A stretch of DNA of 64,000 nt, taken from contig NC_135505.1 in NCBI RefSeq assembly GCF_052857255.1, positions 58,151,368 through 58,215,367 on the forward strand, read 5' to 3'. Under the pieces are notes generated by a model. The model had not been told where the DNA came from, searched no databases, and saw only the letters and a list, made by a program, of their open reading frames with translations. Positions 42,356 through 55,227 of this stretch are shown in pieces. How positions within the stretch are numbered: position 1 is the stretch's first letter; every line of letters starts with the position of its first letter. The translations under genes were made by a program, and so were the position numbers. The DNA is from Amblyomma americanum (lineage: Eukaryota > Arthropoda > Arachnida > Ixodida > Ixodidae).

Positions 42356-43503
42356 TTAATAGGGCTTCAAGAGGGTGACGTCAACAACATCGCGGCCACG
42401 GCGGCGATGGTCCGAAGAAGGTGTCACCGGTTCGATAATGTAGTTGACAGTTGACGTACGCTGTAAGATGCGGTAAGGGCCGATGCACTTGGCCGAAAAT
42501 TTGGACGTATCCAGAACAGAGAGCGATACCAGTGAGCCAGTGGAGAAATGAACAGCGGGCGTGTCTTTCACGGAATCATGGTGGCGGAGGCTTTGACGTT
42601 CGGTGGCGAAGGAGCGAGCCAACTGGCGGCACTGCTCGGAATGGCGATTGATGTCAGAAAGGGAAGTATATTCCTACCTGTCGGGGTTTTAGGAAAGGAT
42701 TCTATCCAGCATACAAGAAGGTTCGCTTCCGAATAAAAGAGAGAACGGGGAAAACTGGCGGTTTTATATGCATAAGTGGCGAACGGAAGAACCTGATCCC
42801 ACTTAGAGTTGTCGGAGCGAATGTGCAGGGCGATCATGTCCGCAAGAGGCCGGCTGAAGCGTTCTGTGAGGCCGTTGGCTTGAGGGTGGTAAGCAGTAGT
42901 GGTGCGGCGGACTGTGTGGCACCCAACGAGAAGCTCGCCAAGAACTTAAGACAAGAAACCACGGCCGTGGTCACTGAGAAGTTCTCGAAGAACGCCGTGG
43001 CGCAGGACAAAGTGATGAAGAAGGAAGAAGGCTACATCGCGAGCAGTAGCTGCAGGTAGGGCAGCGGCCTCCGCATTCCGAGTGAGGTGGTCCACGGCGA
43101 CTATGATCCAGCGATTCCCAGCGGTCTTGAAGGACAGTGGCCCATATAGGTCGATACCCACACGACCGAAAGGGCCACCCGGACACGGTATTGGCTGTAA
43201 CGGGATAGTCGAAAAGCGAGGTGTCGACTTGCGCTGCTGACAAGCAATGCAGGTGCAAACGTAGCGACGAACGAAGTTGTGCATGCCCCGCCAGTAGTAC
43301 ATCTGGCGTTGTCGCCCGCATGTTTTTAGCAAGCCAGCGTGAGCGCTCTGAAGGTCTGCATGGTAGTGTTCATAAATCTCAGATCGGATATGTCTAGGAA
43401 TCACAAGAAGCGACTTTCGGTACAGAAGATCGTCGCGGAGGGCAAAATAGGAAGCATGGCGACGAAGGGCCCTAGGGAAGGAGGCCTTAGAGCGTGCACG
43501 AAG
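42356..43503 (-). pseudogene. Integrase and pol C-terminus of the minus-strand Gypsy relic, copy 2
   Basis: Better preserved than copy 1. A 191-codon frame (42,946-43,521) contains the zinc region (HYHADLQSAHAG to CTCIACQQRK), GIDLYGPLSF, VAVDHLTRNAEA and LLSDHGRGFLS. The Glu region TERFSRPLADMIA and the C-terminal VTLLKPY lie in the next frame. The frame break near 42,940 still inactivates it. Confidence 0.87.
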
Positions 43504-43505
43504 TA

Positions 43506-45084
43506 CCGCATTTACGCGCATAATTTGCGCACTTTTTATTCAGACATTAGGGCTCGAAGAAGAGGGGCGCAAATTACGCGGGGATTTAGCGAGCACGACT
43601 TAACACGCAATATACGTATAGTGTATATTGCTGCGTATACGTCAGCACCCGGACCTGCACGCCACACTGGCCACCCCCGAAAAATGTTCACTCTAAACGA
43701 AAAGCCGCACATCCCCCCCCCCCCTCTTTGCGTGATGGCATGAAGGTGCTTTAATGAAGCTGAAAAAGACGCTGAAACAGCGTCATCGCTTGCGGCCCAG
43801 CCAGTTGTTTGGTAGTTTCGGAATCCGTAAGTTTGCTTTCGCAACTTCGTCCGGGATAGCAAGCGCTAATCAATAAATCAATTATCACACCACACAATTC
43901 TTTAAAGGGGCTGTGAAGAGGGGTCTAATAATGTTGCGGCACGCCTTGGATATTGAAGCACGCCGCTTCACGAATAGTGTCCAGCAAGGATTTTTTAAAT
44001 GCACTCTGTAGATGCTTAGTTGTCTGTAGTTAAAATTTCAATTTCAGCGTCTTCGCGCCTTTCCCTCTCCTTTCGTCACTTTTTGCACGCTGGAAGGTAA
44101 GCGCTCCTTCGCCGACCCCCCTCTGGGAGCGGAGCTTCCTGACCCGCCGGAGCTAAGCGGCTTATTGGCCGCGGCCACGGTAGCTGCCTCACGTCTGAAA
44201 GAGTCTAACCAATGACCACCTCTTTCCTTGCCTACGCAGATGCGGGGACAAAGGAGGGTGCGAGCATGAAAAAGTCGACGGGAAAGGCTCGCCAACTTTG
44301 ACGCGTGTGTGGGTCGTCTTCTGCGTGTAGCAGAGTATTATTTGGCTCTGGTTTTCATGGCAACACAGTCCAGTGATGAAGTGAGTTAATGTGCTCTCCT
44401 CAGAAGGCTTTTAAGAGCCCCTTTACCAGTACCGCGCGAGTGTTGACCGAACTGCTTGTCGGCGCCTTATCACGGCGCGGAGCTGCGATGCCGGCGAGAA
44501 TAGCCACGTGCACACAAGTTTGCAGACACAACGATTGTCGTCTATGGGCAAACTTGTGCGCACGCGGTTATTCTCGCTGGCTTCGCCGCTCCGCGCCGTA
44601 ATAAGGCGCTGACCAACAGTTTGACACTTGCCGTATAGTTGTGATATCCCATCGCAAGACACGACCGAAAAACCAAACACAAGCCGTCAGAGCGACCAAG
44701 AAAAGCGTAGCCGGCAGTCGAGTCACATGCATCAGCCAAACAAACAGAGGAGTTGGCTCTTATATCAGCTGCCGATCCTCCTCGGAAGCGCTGCTGGCCG
44801 TTCCGAGTGGCGATGCCGCTGGTGCCGCCACGATTGTAACAGCGGCCTCTGACACCACCATGAACGCCCAGTGCACAAAATGTTCAAAAAGCCTTTCGAA
44901 CAAACACGCGGAATAGCCGAATGCTACTGGGTAGAGCCATAGGGTAGAGCCCGCGTGCATGATGGTGGTCTAGCACACCTCGGTGTGTAAAATATGCTAG
45001 TAAAAAATGTTTTTTTGTAAACCCGGGTGAAAAGGTAAGGGTGCGAAAATTATGCGAGGGCGCAAATTATGCGCATAAACACGG
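43506..45084. mobile_element. TIR element with TA target duplication, copy 2
   Basis: Counterpart of 7,991-9,594, 25 bp shorter. TA flanks at 43,504-43,505 and 45,085-45,086, terminal ccgcatttacgcgcataatt. The insertion predates the duplication. Confidence 0.75.
44450..44622. repeat. Long inverted repeat inside the TIR element, copy 2
   Basis: Counterpart of 8,961-9,133. Arms stay complementary although the surrounding DNA has diverged by a few percent. Confidence 0.85.
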
Positions 45085-45086
45085 TA

Positions 45087-45654
45087 CGTCAAGCAGGGAC
45101 GAAATCCATGGATCTTGGCGTTGTTGAAGGGACATGTCCATGGTAGTGAGTGCTGCGAGTAGGGAATCAGGTAATGGAGAACAGGGCGCAGGAAAGGAAA
45201 GTGGCGAGCGTGACTAGGCGTCTCCATTGGAGTGCTTCCGGCCCGTCCGGTAAACGACGTTAATATCGAATTCTTGAAGACGGAGGGCCCAGCGGCCAAG
45301 GCGCCCTAAGGGATCTTTGAGTGAGGCCAACCTGCACAAGGCGTGGTGATCAGTGACGACGCTGAACTGTCGTCCATATAAGTATGGGTGGAATTATGTT
45401 AGAGCCCACACTACGGGGAGACACTCCTTTTTCGTCACGGTGTAGTTCGCCTCGGCTTTCCTGGGGTCACGGCTGGCGGACTCATTGAGGTATTCAGCAA
45501 ATTCGGGCTTGCGCTGAGCAAGAACAGCACCGAGGCCGATTTCCCTTGCGTCGGTGTGCACCTCAGTAGGAGCACTGGGGTCGTAGTGTCGAAGGATAGC
45601 TGGTGAGGTTACAAAACCACGGAGCGCAGCAAAAGCGTCGTCGCAGGCCGAGTC
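45087..45654 (-). pseudogene. RNase H region of the minus-strand Gypsy relic, copy 2
   Basis: Counterpart of 9,597-10,164 with the same [15 protein letters not shown] motif. Frames are broken. Confidence 0.72.
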
Positions 45655-46394
45655 CTACGCAGACAAGTCGGCGGGACCATTAAGGAGTTTCGTAAGGGGT
45701 GCGACGATAGAGCCAAAATCGCGGACAAATCGCCGAAGAGAGGAGCAGAGACCCACTAATCGGTGTATCTGTTTTGTAGAAGTCGGTTTAGAGAAGTCAG
45801 CCACAGCACGGAGATTGTCAGGATCTGGCAGGACGCCGTCTTTTGAGACGAGGTGGCTGATTATTGTCAGCTGCCGAGCGCCAAAGTGACATTTCTTGAG
45901 ATTAAGTTGAATGCCAGCACTAGTGAGGCAGCTCAGAACCTGGCGCAAGTGCTAGAGATGCGTCGAAAAATCGGGCGAAAACACATCATCATCTAACTAG
46001 GAGAGACAAACGTTCCACTTAAAGCCACGCAAGATGTTGTCCATCATTCGTTAAAACGTTACGGAAGCGTTACAGAGATCGAATGGCATCACGTTGAACT
46101 CATACAGTCCGTCAAGGGTGACGAGCGCCGTTTTAGGACGTTAGGACTCCGCCGTCGGGACTTGCCAATAACCGGAACGGAGATCTAGGGAGGACAAAAA
46201 CTCGGCGCTTTGCAAACAGTGAAGGGCGTCGTCAATACGTGGTAGCGGGTAGACGCCTTTGCACGTAATTTAGTTAAGCCGACGATAATCCACGCAAAAT
46301 CGTATCGAGCCATCCTTCTTTTCCACCAGGACGACTGGGGATGGCGAAGGACTGGCGGATGGTTGAATAATGCCGCGTTGTAGCATGCCGTCAA
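45655..46394 (-). pseudogene. Reverse transcriptase of the minus-strand Gypsy relic, copy 2
   Basis: Counterpart of 10,165-10,900. The catalytic box again reads stop-LDDD (TAG near 45,998), with a 3-base deletion just after it relative to copy 1. An extra stop cuts the VDYRRLN segment (near 46,272). Confidence 0.85.
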
Positions 46395-46814
46395 CTTGCT
46401 CAGTTACCACGCGGAGCTCGGAGGCGACACACGGTAGGGGCGCTGACGGAGAGGAGTGTGGGTGCAGGTGTCAATGTGGTGCTCGACAGTGGTCGCACGG
46501 CCAAAGAAGTGGACTGGTAGTCAAACAATGAGCGAAACTGGTTGAACAGGGTAAGGAGATGCGCGCGGTGAGCCATGTCGAAAGCGCGTTGAATGGAGTG
46601 GGCGAAAATGTCCGTGAGAATGGTGCTGTTATTGACCGACGGCACAGAACCGTTACGTTTTCGACAGCGAAAGCCGACGACGCCTCCGACGTTCGGCAAC
46701 GTAGCTTCGCCCTTCTTATTTCCACTGAAAGTGTCTTGATCCCGCCACCTTCCATTGTTTTTGCAAGCGTCGAATGCGGTGATGGGCTACGTGATTGACC
46801 TGCAGTCGCCGAGG
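46395..46814 (-). pseudogene. pol N-terminal linker of the minus-strand Gypsy relic, copy 2
   Basis: Counterpart of 10,901-11,325, with FNQFRSLFDYQ conserved. Broken frames. Confidence 0.6.
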
Positions 46815-47580
46815 GCAACCTTTCCTTGCTGCTGAAGCATGGCATTTGCGCGGCCCGAAGTTTTGTTCACCTCCGTAACGGTTGGTCGGAACTCCTGATT
46901 ACTAATTTTACGAGCAAACCTCGTCACCTTTTCCGAGCTGCTGCCGTAGCGTGGGCCGACCAATTGGCCGATGTTATTGAGTGCTTTGCGTCCGAGGCCA
47001 TAGACCGTCCGGACACGTCCCTGGATCGCATCGATATTAGCTCCGGGCTCTCAGCGACTCAACAGCGCGACCTCCGAGCCCTACTGCTCCAGTACAAAAC
47101 CTGCTTCGCGTCCTCCTCGAAAGTGCGGCAAACGACGATCACGAAGCATCGGATCATCACCTCCGATGACGCTATCCCCATACGACAGCAGCCGCACAGC
47201 ATTTCTCCGAAGGAACGCTGCGCCATCCAAACGCAGGTGAAGGAGATGCTTGCAGACGACATTATTCAACCCTCTAAGAGCCCGTGGTCGTCTCCCGTCG
47301 TGCTTGTTAAGAAGAAGGACACTGCGCTTTTGCGTGGATTACCGTAAGCTGAACGCCCTAAAGAAAAAGGACGTCTAACCGCTGCTCCGCATTGAAGACT
47401 CAGTCGACAGACTTTGCCGCGCCAAGTATTTTTCGTCGATCGACCACAACACCGGATATTGGCGGAATGAGGTTGATGAACGTGACCGCGAAAAAACGGC
47501 CTTCATCCCACCCGACGGCCTATATGAATTTAAGGTGTTGCCCTTCGGCCTTTGCTCTGCGCCAGCGACGTTTCAACGCA
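46815..47580 (+). pseudogene. Gypsy pol fragment, plus strand, copy 2
   Basis: Counterpart of 11,326-12,090. It reads to SSPVVLVKKKDT with one more lysine codon than copy 1, then shares the same frameshift and the KKDV-stop. Confidence 0.86.
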
Positions 47581-47598
47581 GACTGCGTGAAAGGGAGG

Positions 47599-47979
47599 AG
47601 TGAAAATTTTGGCGAGGCGCCAGGTTTGTTCGAGAATGTTGAAATGTTCTTTTGAGGATTTTGCTTGCATTAGGCGGGTTACTGGTGATGGTAAGTACGT
47701 GATTTTCCCGGAGATCTGTTTCCTCACTGCATCGACGTCCCTCCAGTATTTGCTCTCGGTTGAGTTTAGATGCACTTTGAATGGCATCGCCGGCAATGGC
47801 CAGGGGTATCGTTGCTTAATGAGTTCTTCGATCTCGCATGCGTTTGGAAAATTTTACGAAGCGTTCATCTTGGGAACATATTCTTTTAAATCGATGTACT
47901 TGAGAGTATGCGATGCTTGTTTTAGAGCAACGAGGATGGCAGCTTTGGAAGTGCAAGTATTGTTGACGGTCTGTGGGTT
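47599..47979 (-). pseudogene. Unidentified coding-like segment, copy 2
   Basis: Counterpart of 12,110-12,490, with the shared stop after MNAS and the same LPAMPFKVHLNSTESKYW stretch. Substitutions include FSKKH to SSKEH. Family unknown. Confidence 0.35.
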
Positions 47980-48450
47980 TCTATATATATAACGAAGCGG
48001 CGCATATCAAAGCTCGAGTATTCGTCAGATGAGGGGGCGGACACTACGTGGACTTGGAATGTACACTACGTAAACTATGTACTATCGCTAGAGGTTTTTC
48101 ACCCAATGAACGCTGCGGCCTATTGCTGAACTGCCGAGTGTCTGCCCCAACGTTGTCATCGCTAATGGACGCGGTCAGGTGTCCACTGTCACCGGAGACC
48201 AGTTATGCGCCTTCCTTTATTCAAAATCATCGGAGTCTAACGTTGGTAGCGCCTACAGCAATGAACACAATGAATGCCGACGGTCTATAGCTTCTGTGCC
48301 GTGTTTCTGCTACAACGCTGTGAATGCCAACGCATGCAGCGCACATCTGTCACTGCCGCCATGCAGGTTAAAGGTCGAATGAGGTGCCCACTGTCCAAGG
48401 GGGCCAGTTATACCCCTTTTCTTTGCCCTCATCGAAAATTGGAGATTAGT
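47980..48450. other. Unassigned duplicated DNA, copy 2
   Basis: Counterpart of 12,491-12,945. No gene seen. Confidence 0.4.
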
Positions 48451-48452
48451 TT

Positions 48453-48570
48453 TGAAAATTGGGTTTTAACGAAAGGAAAAGGGGCAGTATCTCTCCCACA
48501 TATCGGCGGAAACCTTAACTGCGCTGTAAGGGACGGGATAAAGGACCGGCTAGTAGAAGAAAGGAGGATA
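48453..48570 (+). repeat. GAGGAAAGG-type repeat instance 1, copy 2
   Basis: Counterpart of 12,965-13,075, with a small insertion (ctagtagaag) after aaggac. Confidence 0.65.
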
Positions 48571-48586
48571 GAGGTGCAGAAATTAC

Positions 48587-48755
48587 GGGCTCCGGAATAA
48601 TTTCGACCACCCGGAGATCTTAATGTGCACTGAAATCGCTCAGCACACGGGCGCCTTAGCGTTTCGCCTCCATCGAAACGTGACTGCCGCTGTCGGGTTC
48701 GAACCCGGGTACTCTGGATCAGTAGTAGAGCACCCTTACCACTGAACCACTGCGG
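48587..48755 (-). mobile_element. Divergent tRNA-derived SINE, copy 2
   Basis: Counterpart of 13,091-13,260, with the B-box ggttcgaacccg conserved. Confidence 0.75.
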
Positions 48756-48833
48756 TTGGTCGAAATTTATTTCTAAAATCTGTTTTGAGGAAAGGAAATT
48801 GCGCAGTAACTTTCTTAATTATATCGGTGGATA

Positions 48834-49070
48834 GCCGTCGCGGTGGCTGAGTGGTTATGGCGCTCGGCTGCTGGCCCGAAAGACGCGGGTTCGATACCGG
48901 CCGTGGCGGTCGAATTTCAATGGAGGCAAAATTCTAGAGGCCCGTGTGCTGTGCGATGTCAGAGCACGTTAGAGAACCCCAGGTGGTCGAAATTTCCGGA
49001 TCCCTTCACTACGGCGTCTCTCATAGCCTAAGTCGCTTTGGGACGTTAAATTCCCATAAACCATAAACCA
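48834..49070 (+). mobile_element. Ruka SINE in a GAGGAAAGG repeat, copy 2
   Basis: Counterpart of 13,339-13,575 with the same split repeat and target duplication. Its head differs from copy 1 at one base (ccgtgg against ccgcgg). This is the last difference before the near-identical tract. Confidence 0.9.
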
Positions 49071-49106
49071 CATATCGGTGGACATCCGAACTGCGCTGTA
49101 AGGAAT

Positions 49107-49240
49107 GGAGAGAGATAGAGAGAGAAAGCAGACCTTTATTAACGAAACAGAGAGGATGAGCCGGCGCTTAAACGTGGTTGGGCTCAAGGCCCTTCAAGGT
49201 CATTCTGCGGCCTACGCGACGGCTGCTTCACCAAGCGTAG
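49107..49240 (-). repeat. Probable 3' end of a retroposed transcript, copy 2
   Basis: Counterpart of 13,612-13,745, identical by eye. Confidence 0.35.
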
Positions 49241-49249
49241 GGAAGTTTT

Positions 49250-50325
49250 TGGCTTCAAAATTTATGTCTGGGACGAGCAGTTGAATCGCAGAGTCGAAGT
49301 TCTAAATTCAACTGCGTACGCGACCGGAAACTTTCATGTTCAGAGCGATAAGGGACAAACAAAGAACACTCTGAGACTTGCGCCATTCAACACAAGCAGC
49401 ACTGTAAATCAGATTAGCCTTCTGAATGATGTGTTACTGTCATGCCAACCTCAAGCTTTAGTGATAAGAGAAACTTAGTTGCATGGAGGCGTGCATGACT
49501 CAGAAATCATTCCATCATTTTACCATTTAATTCGCCGAGACAGAGGCTCGCAGGATGACGCTGTGGCAGTTACCATTGAAAAAGCATCAAATATACAGTT
49601 TTTGGTTGGCATCAAAAATCATGAAAGCATATGGTGTAAATTAAAATTTATGGGTACTGAATCCTCCTTGGCGATGTTTACCGTCCTCACAGCACGCCCT
49701 CTGAGTATCAAGAAGAGATGCACGAATAGTTATTGGGGATACCAACTTCCGGTCTAAAGTATTCTTAACTGGGTATTTCAATTCATCGGGAATAAAGTTG
49801 CCGCTCCTATAACATGATAAAAAATAATAAAAAAGTGCGGACTCATTGCGCCTAGCTACTTATATATATCCATTTAAACTGTTAGTGTCTTACCGCACTC
49901 GAATGTCAGATTGTTTCTCCTCGATTTTTCACCTCGCATTTCTTAGCTCTGTTTTCAAAGACTACCCTCACACTGTGGAAAATGAAATGTCAGATCACGA
50001 ACTGTGTGCATTGTCTTGGCCATTTTCCAACACGCAAAAATGCGTACAACCATCAAACAATTTTATCAAGGATGACATGCGTGCTAACGATAATTCAATT
50101 GTAGAGTACCTGGGAACTTTCTTCTCGCAGTTTGATGCAATCACTGATGTTAACGGATTGTGGTGTCATTTCAAAGAAACTGTTTTTCTCTTTGAAAGTC
50201 AATAAGTTCCCCTGAAAATAAAAGCCTGTCAGCTGGGAGTATCCTTGGATGACATGAGCTATCATTCAACTGATGAGAAAGATGAAGAAAGCCGCAAACA
50301 CGCTGTCCACGAAACGTCATTCAGT
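49250..50325 (+). pseudogene. CR1-like LINE endonuclease fragment, copy 2
   Basis: Counterpart of 13,755-14,830 with one visible base difference. Same TAG in place of the ETW tryptophan. Confidence 0.7.
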
Positions 50326-50332
50326 GTTTAGT

Positions 50333-50785
50333 TTAAGCCCGGAGCGAGAAAAATCGCGCTGAAAATTCTTGTTTCTTCCGTTCCACTTCTCCCGATTTCA
50401 TGTATAAAAATACCCCCAAATTTTGGCAGTACTTACCCAGAGAACGATCAACTCTATCGCAAATCAATGTGGCTGGAGAAAAGGTTGCTGACCCTAACGC
50501 CCTAGGAGGAGAATGGAATGCTTTCTTCAGTCGCGAATCACATGATTGTGGCATGTCTATAGAATTGTGGTTTTTTTCATACACAGGGGCGCACTGTTCA
50601 TCAGGGCCTAGTTTTTCGTGCAGGTATTCCCTACAGCGGACTGGAAAGTTCCTGAGTGAAGTTACAGATATGTTCCTTATACGTTCCATTAGCCGTTCGT
50701 TGATACATCGGCCTGTTCGGCCGATGTACGCCTTACCACATATCAAATCGCTAAACAATAGAAGCAGCCAAGATATTGAATCTCA
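50333..50785 (-). pseudogene. Penelope-like GIY-YIG endonuclease fragment, copy 2
   Basis: Counterpart of 14,838-15,290; the 141-codon frame is identical. Confidence 0.75.
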
Positions 50786-50877
50786 AGAGTGAATGTGTTA
50801 GTACGCCCTCAGTTTTACTTTGACCGAAGGAGTATGCATTCCTGTCTAGTTTTATTTGATTTTACCTTAATTCACGG

Positions 50878-51112
50878 GCCGCCGCAGTGGCTGAGTGGTT
50901 ATGGCGCTCAGCTGCTGGCCCGAAAGGCGTAGGTTTGATCCCGGCAGCGGTGGTCGAATTTCGGTGGAGGCGAAATTCTACAGGCCCGTGTACTGAGCGA
51001 TGTTAGTGCACGTTCAAGAACCCCAGGTGGGCAAGATATCCGGAGCCCTTCACTACAGCTTCCCTCATAGCCTGACTCGCTTTAGGACGTTAAACCCCCA
51101 TAAACCAAACCA
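50878..51112 (+). mobile_element. Ruka SINE, copy 2
   Basis: Counterpart of 15,383-15,617, identical by eye. Confidence 0.9.
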
Positions 51113-52499
51113 AAGATTCCTTCACCCACCGTTAAAAGAAGACATTCTATGCCTTGTCTTCCCTCTGCTGTATTCAAATTTTAGATTCTCAGTTGTCACT
51201 TGTCATTTGCGTCGATATTTCTTTCTATAGCTGTCTTCATTGTTGGCTGTCATTGCTTCCACGTTACGTTTTTTGCAGCTTTTTGCATTTACGGTTGTTT
51301 AACGTTGCGTCTCCTTTTTCGTTTTTAATGACATTCTTGCTTGCAGACGAATTTTGTCATTTTTTTCGTCTTTAACGCAATTTGGCATCCTCCCCGACTT
51401 TTGTATAGCCGTGTTTCCTTGTTGGCTTTCATGTGCATCGTGTTTTTTTTTATCGTCTCTGTTTTTAGTGCTTCGATAGTGCGTTTTGTCTCTGTGTTTT
51501 TTTCTTTTAACGCACCTTTTGCTTTTAACGCACCTTTTCACCTTTCACGTAGCAAACAGACGAGGAAAAACTTTCCTTGCGCACCTTTCTCGCGCTGCTT
51601 CTTGTTTTTCACCTATCTGGTGTTGGCTTGTTATCTGTCGTCTCCTTGTTCGGGCCGTTGGCTCCTGCTGACTGACACGTGCTTTAACCTACCGAGGCTT
51701 TTTCCTTATGGGCGGTGGCCCTGAAGGTATATATGTAAGGGTGTTCACGTTTTTCAAAATGAAATTGCATTCCAGTGCTTGGTTGTCATTGTTCTGTGTT
51801 CCTTTGTCCGCGTCTTCTTGCGCTGGCAAAAGACCACGTTCCAATGTTGTTGCTCTATATACTTTTTGTTCTGTTTTACGGAGGTAATATTTTTTCCATC
51901 GCTTTTTTTTGTAGGTTGTAAATTTGCGCTCATTGCTTGATACACTGTCTTCCATTGTTTGCGATTTTATCCCACTTGCTTTGCTCTAGGCGGTACACTT
52001 GACAGTCGTGTACTGTGGGGAAGTTTCTGTACTGATTTTATTGTATTCACTATTACTGTGTGCTACTCATTTAATTGGTTGTTATGTTGGTATTTAGCGT
52101 TGCCTTCAATCTTAGCGCTTTTAATAAAACCTTAACACAATTGCGGTAGAACGGCACGAAACACTGCTTACCTTAATTTTCAGTACAATGTTAGTCTATT
52201 CTGTCAAAGATCACGGAAAGTTGGTAGCGGTAGAAAAATAATTTATGTACAAATCGACGCCTGAATAAACTTTGCCAGTTAAACCTCATAAATCACACGG
52301 GCTGTTTTTGAGCATAATAAAAAAATTAATGTGGATTAGCCGAGATAATTCAGGGTATACAAAGCGAAAGCGAGATTGAGGTCTCCATTGACCCACGGAA
52401 CCGGTTGTGCGCCTTTCCTTTCGTGAAAATGAACGGTCTTTGCAAAGTTCTTAACGCAATGAACTCTATAAACGCCGTCGGCTCACTTGTTTTGTTTGG
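51113..52499. other. T-rich unassigned DNA, copy 2
   Basis: Counterpart of 15,618-17,004. Only two base differences seen (near 51,838 and 52,019). Confidence 0.4.
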
Positions 52500-53380
52500 T
52501 TTTTGAGGAAAGGAAATGGCACAGTAGAATTCTCGCATATTCTCGTGGACACTCGAACCGCGCCGTAAAGGAAGGGATAAAGGAGGGAGCGAAAGAGGAA
52601 ATAATAATAATAATAATAGGTTTTTTTGGGGAATGGATATGGCGCAGTATCTGCCTCATATATCATTGGACACCTGAACTGCGCCATAAGGGAAGGGGAA
52701 AGAGGAAAGACAGAACTGAAAACTGAAAGTTGAATTTTGAGGAAAGGCGCGGCGCTGCGCTGCGACGGAACACCTGTGGTTCGGTGCTACTAGTGGCGCA
52801 TGCGCAGTGGTGACTAGGCAGCGAGAAAGAAAAAAAAATTAGCAGAGGCCTAGCTCAGCTATGCCAGGATATACGTAGCGAAAGCTAAGCCATAGCATGG
52901 TTACCCTTCGTTAATTTTTATTGCAAGTTCAGGTTAGTCTGATTGTCTAGCTATGTTGTTGTCGCATTAAAGAGGACATAACTGTGGTTGCGGCGCACGC
53001 GAGCTCTTCTTTACGATCCTCCAACATGTTACCAGGCGTGCGACGCAGCTGGTAGAGCGAGCGGAGGTGAGCTCACCGACGAAGAACGCGGTGTGACGTT
53101 ATACAAAACGGCGGCGGCGGCGAACCGCGCGGTGTGACGTCATGCCAGATGGCGCGGCGAGCCCGCAAAGCACAGTAACCGTCTCACATATCTCGGTGGA
53201 TACCCGAACCGCGCCGTAAAGGTAGGTATAAAGGAGGGAGGGAAAGATGAAAGAGAAAACTTTAAAATGAAAGTTGCATTTTGAGGAAAGGCGCGGCGCT
53301 GCGCAGCGGCGGAACACCAGTGGCTCGGTGCTACTAGTGGCGCATGCGTAGTTGTGACTAGGGAGCGAGAGAGAGAAATG
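52500..53380 (+). repeat. GAGGAAAGG-type repeat cluster, copy 2
   Basis: Counterpart of 17,005-17,885 with the same internal pair of 105 bp blocks. Confidence 0.75.
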
Positions 53381-54094
53381 CGCCGTGTGTCCTCACTGCT
53401 CCTCGCGCATGCGCAGCACGGCTCTGCAGGAATCCAGCGAAACTGCTCAACCTGCGGCCAGTAAAGCTTTCGCTTTAAAAGATCCGCGCTAACTTCTGTT
53501 GAAGAAAATTGAAATGACCAATTGTCAACCTAATATACAACTTTTCATTAGAAACCAATGAACTATAGCTAGTGATCGGAAAGTTAGATCACTGATCAGT
53601 TATATAGAAATTAGTAGCATTTAACTATTGCTGAACAATAACGTCTCCTGTTTGCGTCTTATTAGGAAAGTATCACTTTATAAGTGCGGAGCTCAAGTTA
53701 TCTGAGAGACATTGTATATTAAAAAAACGTTGGTTCTCGAGCTGTCCAACTTTTACTAGGAGGAATTTCTGAGCCCGCAAGGTCACTTTGAGTCTCAGGG
53801 TGATGGTGCTTGACGCCATCACGGACAATTAGCCCCCATATCGAAGCTGTCATCCGCACCGTAGCGATAGGTTGTAAGATGAAGGGTAGAAATCATGAAC
53901 GGTGGCGGTCGGGGCCATGGTCAAGCCCCGGACGACGGGCTCCCCGTCTCTTCACCGCGCGGGGGCTCCGGGACCTTTCTGTGAATAAGACGGTGAACCA
54001 CAGGCGACATTTAGGGACCGTTAGTATATCCATAGCGCACGAGTATCTCTTCTTCTAAAAGACCTGATCTGTCCCTGAAAAAGAACCGCACCGA
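53381..54094. other. Unassigned duplicated DNA, copy 2
   Basis: Counterpart of 17,886-18,599 with about two differences. Confidence 0.4.
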
Positions 54095-54165
54095 TGAAAC
54101 ATTCACCAGTACCCGACCTGACGTTGACCACTTTGTTCACTTCTTAGTGATACACTCTCTGATAA

Positions 54166-54410
54166 TGGTTTGGTTTGGTTTGGTTTATGGGGGTTTAAAG
54201 TCCCAAAGCGACTCAGCCTATGAGAGACGCCGTAGTGAAGGGCTCCGGAAATTTCGACCACCTGGGGTTCTTTAACGTGCACTGACATCGCACAGTACAC
54301 AGGCCTCTAGAATTTCGCCTCCATCGAAACTCGACCGCCGCGGCCGGGATCGAACCCGCGTTTCTCGTGCCAGCAGCCGAGCGCCGTAACCACTCAGCCA
54401 CCGCGGCAGC
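54166..54410 (-). mobile_element. Ruka SINE A, copy 2
   Basis: Intact SINE on the minus strand flanked by a matched target duplication (acactctctgataatg at 54,152-54,167 and acacgccctgataatg at 54,411-54,426). It is the donor of the left part of the chimeric SINE in copy 1. Confidence 0.92.
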
Positions 54411-54499
54411 ACACGCCCTGATAATGATTTCGTGGCAGCGATGTCTGTTTTCGTTATCGCTCGAACTCTTGAAAAACTGATTGGGAAAAAGTAAAAAGC

Positions 54500-55135
54500 C
54501 AGGAAACTCCTATCTGGTGATTTTCTTGTTGAAGTCTCCCAGAAAGACCACTCTGACATCCTTCTGAGGCAAAAGCGGTTTGTTCACCTTCCTTTGATCA
54601 TCACTCCCCACCGGAATCTAAGCAATGCGCAAGGTGTCATATCAGAACGTGATCTAATCCAAAAAACTGAAGCTGACCTCCTGGAAGCCTTCCGAGATCA
54701 AGGTGTCTTTGCCCTTCGTCGTATCACCATAAGGAGGAACGATGAAGAGGTGGTGGCACCCCACATCGTCTTGACTGTTGAACGGTCCCGTCTTCGGAAC
54801 GCTGTAAATGCAGAGTTCATCCACTGCAAAGTCCGTCCATATATCCCCAGCTCGAGATGTTTGAATTGCCAAAAGTACGGACACTTATCAAAGCCGTGCC
54901 GCGGAAAACTCACATCTGCGATGTGCGGTGCCCATGACCACCCAACCGACAACACAGTGCCACTCAAGTAGAGTTTCCAAACTGCCACGGGCCACATGCC
55001 GCCTACTCGCGATCATGCAAGAAATTTCAAAACAAGAAAAAAATAATTCACCTGAAAGTGACAGAAAACATCACATTCTTGGGAGCCCGGAAGAAGCTCT
55101 CGCTTCTCTCCGAAAGATCCTATGCTGACGCAGCG
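54500..55135 (+). pseudogene. LINE ORF1 (Gag-like, zinc knuckle), only in copy 2
   Basis: A plus-strand frame (open to 54,971) encodes a Gag-like protein: LLSGDFLVEVSQKDHSDILL, RDQGVFALRRITIRR, HIVLTVERSRLRNAVNAEFI, VRPYIPSSRC, then a knuckle CLNCQKYGHLSKPC (54,858-54,899) and a second partial CGAHDHPTD. Such ORF1 proteins bind LINE RNA. A stop at 54,969-54,971 and frameshifts follow. SINE B then interrupts the ORF, which resumes at 55,696. The segment is deleted from copy 1. Confidence 0.78.
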
Positions 55136-55227
55136 CGCCGGGGGGCCGGGCAGCGTCTCGTCTTAGTGGGCACGCAATTCAGCATCGCTGATGCGCGTCC
55201 ACTATGGCCCCTCACTAAGCAGCTTGA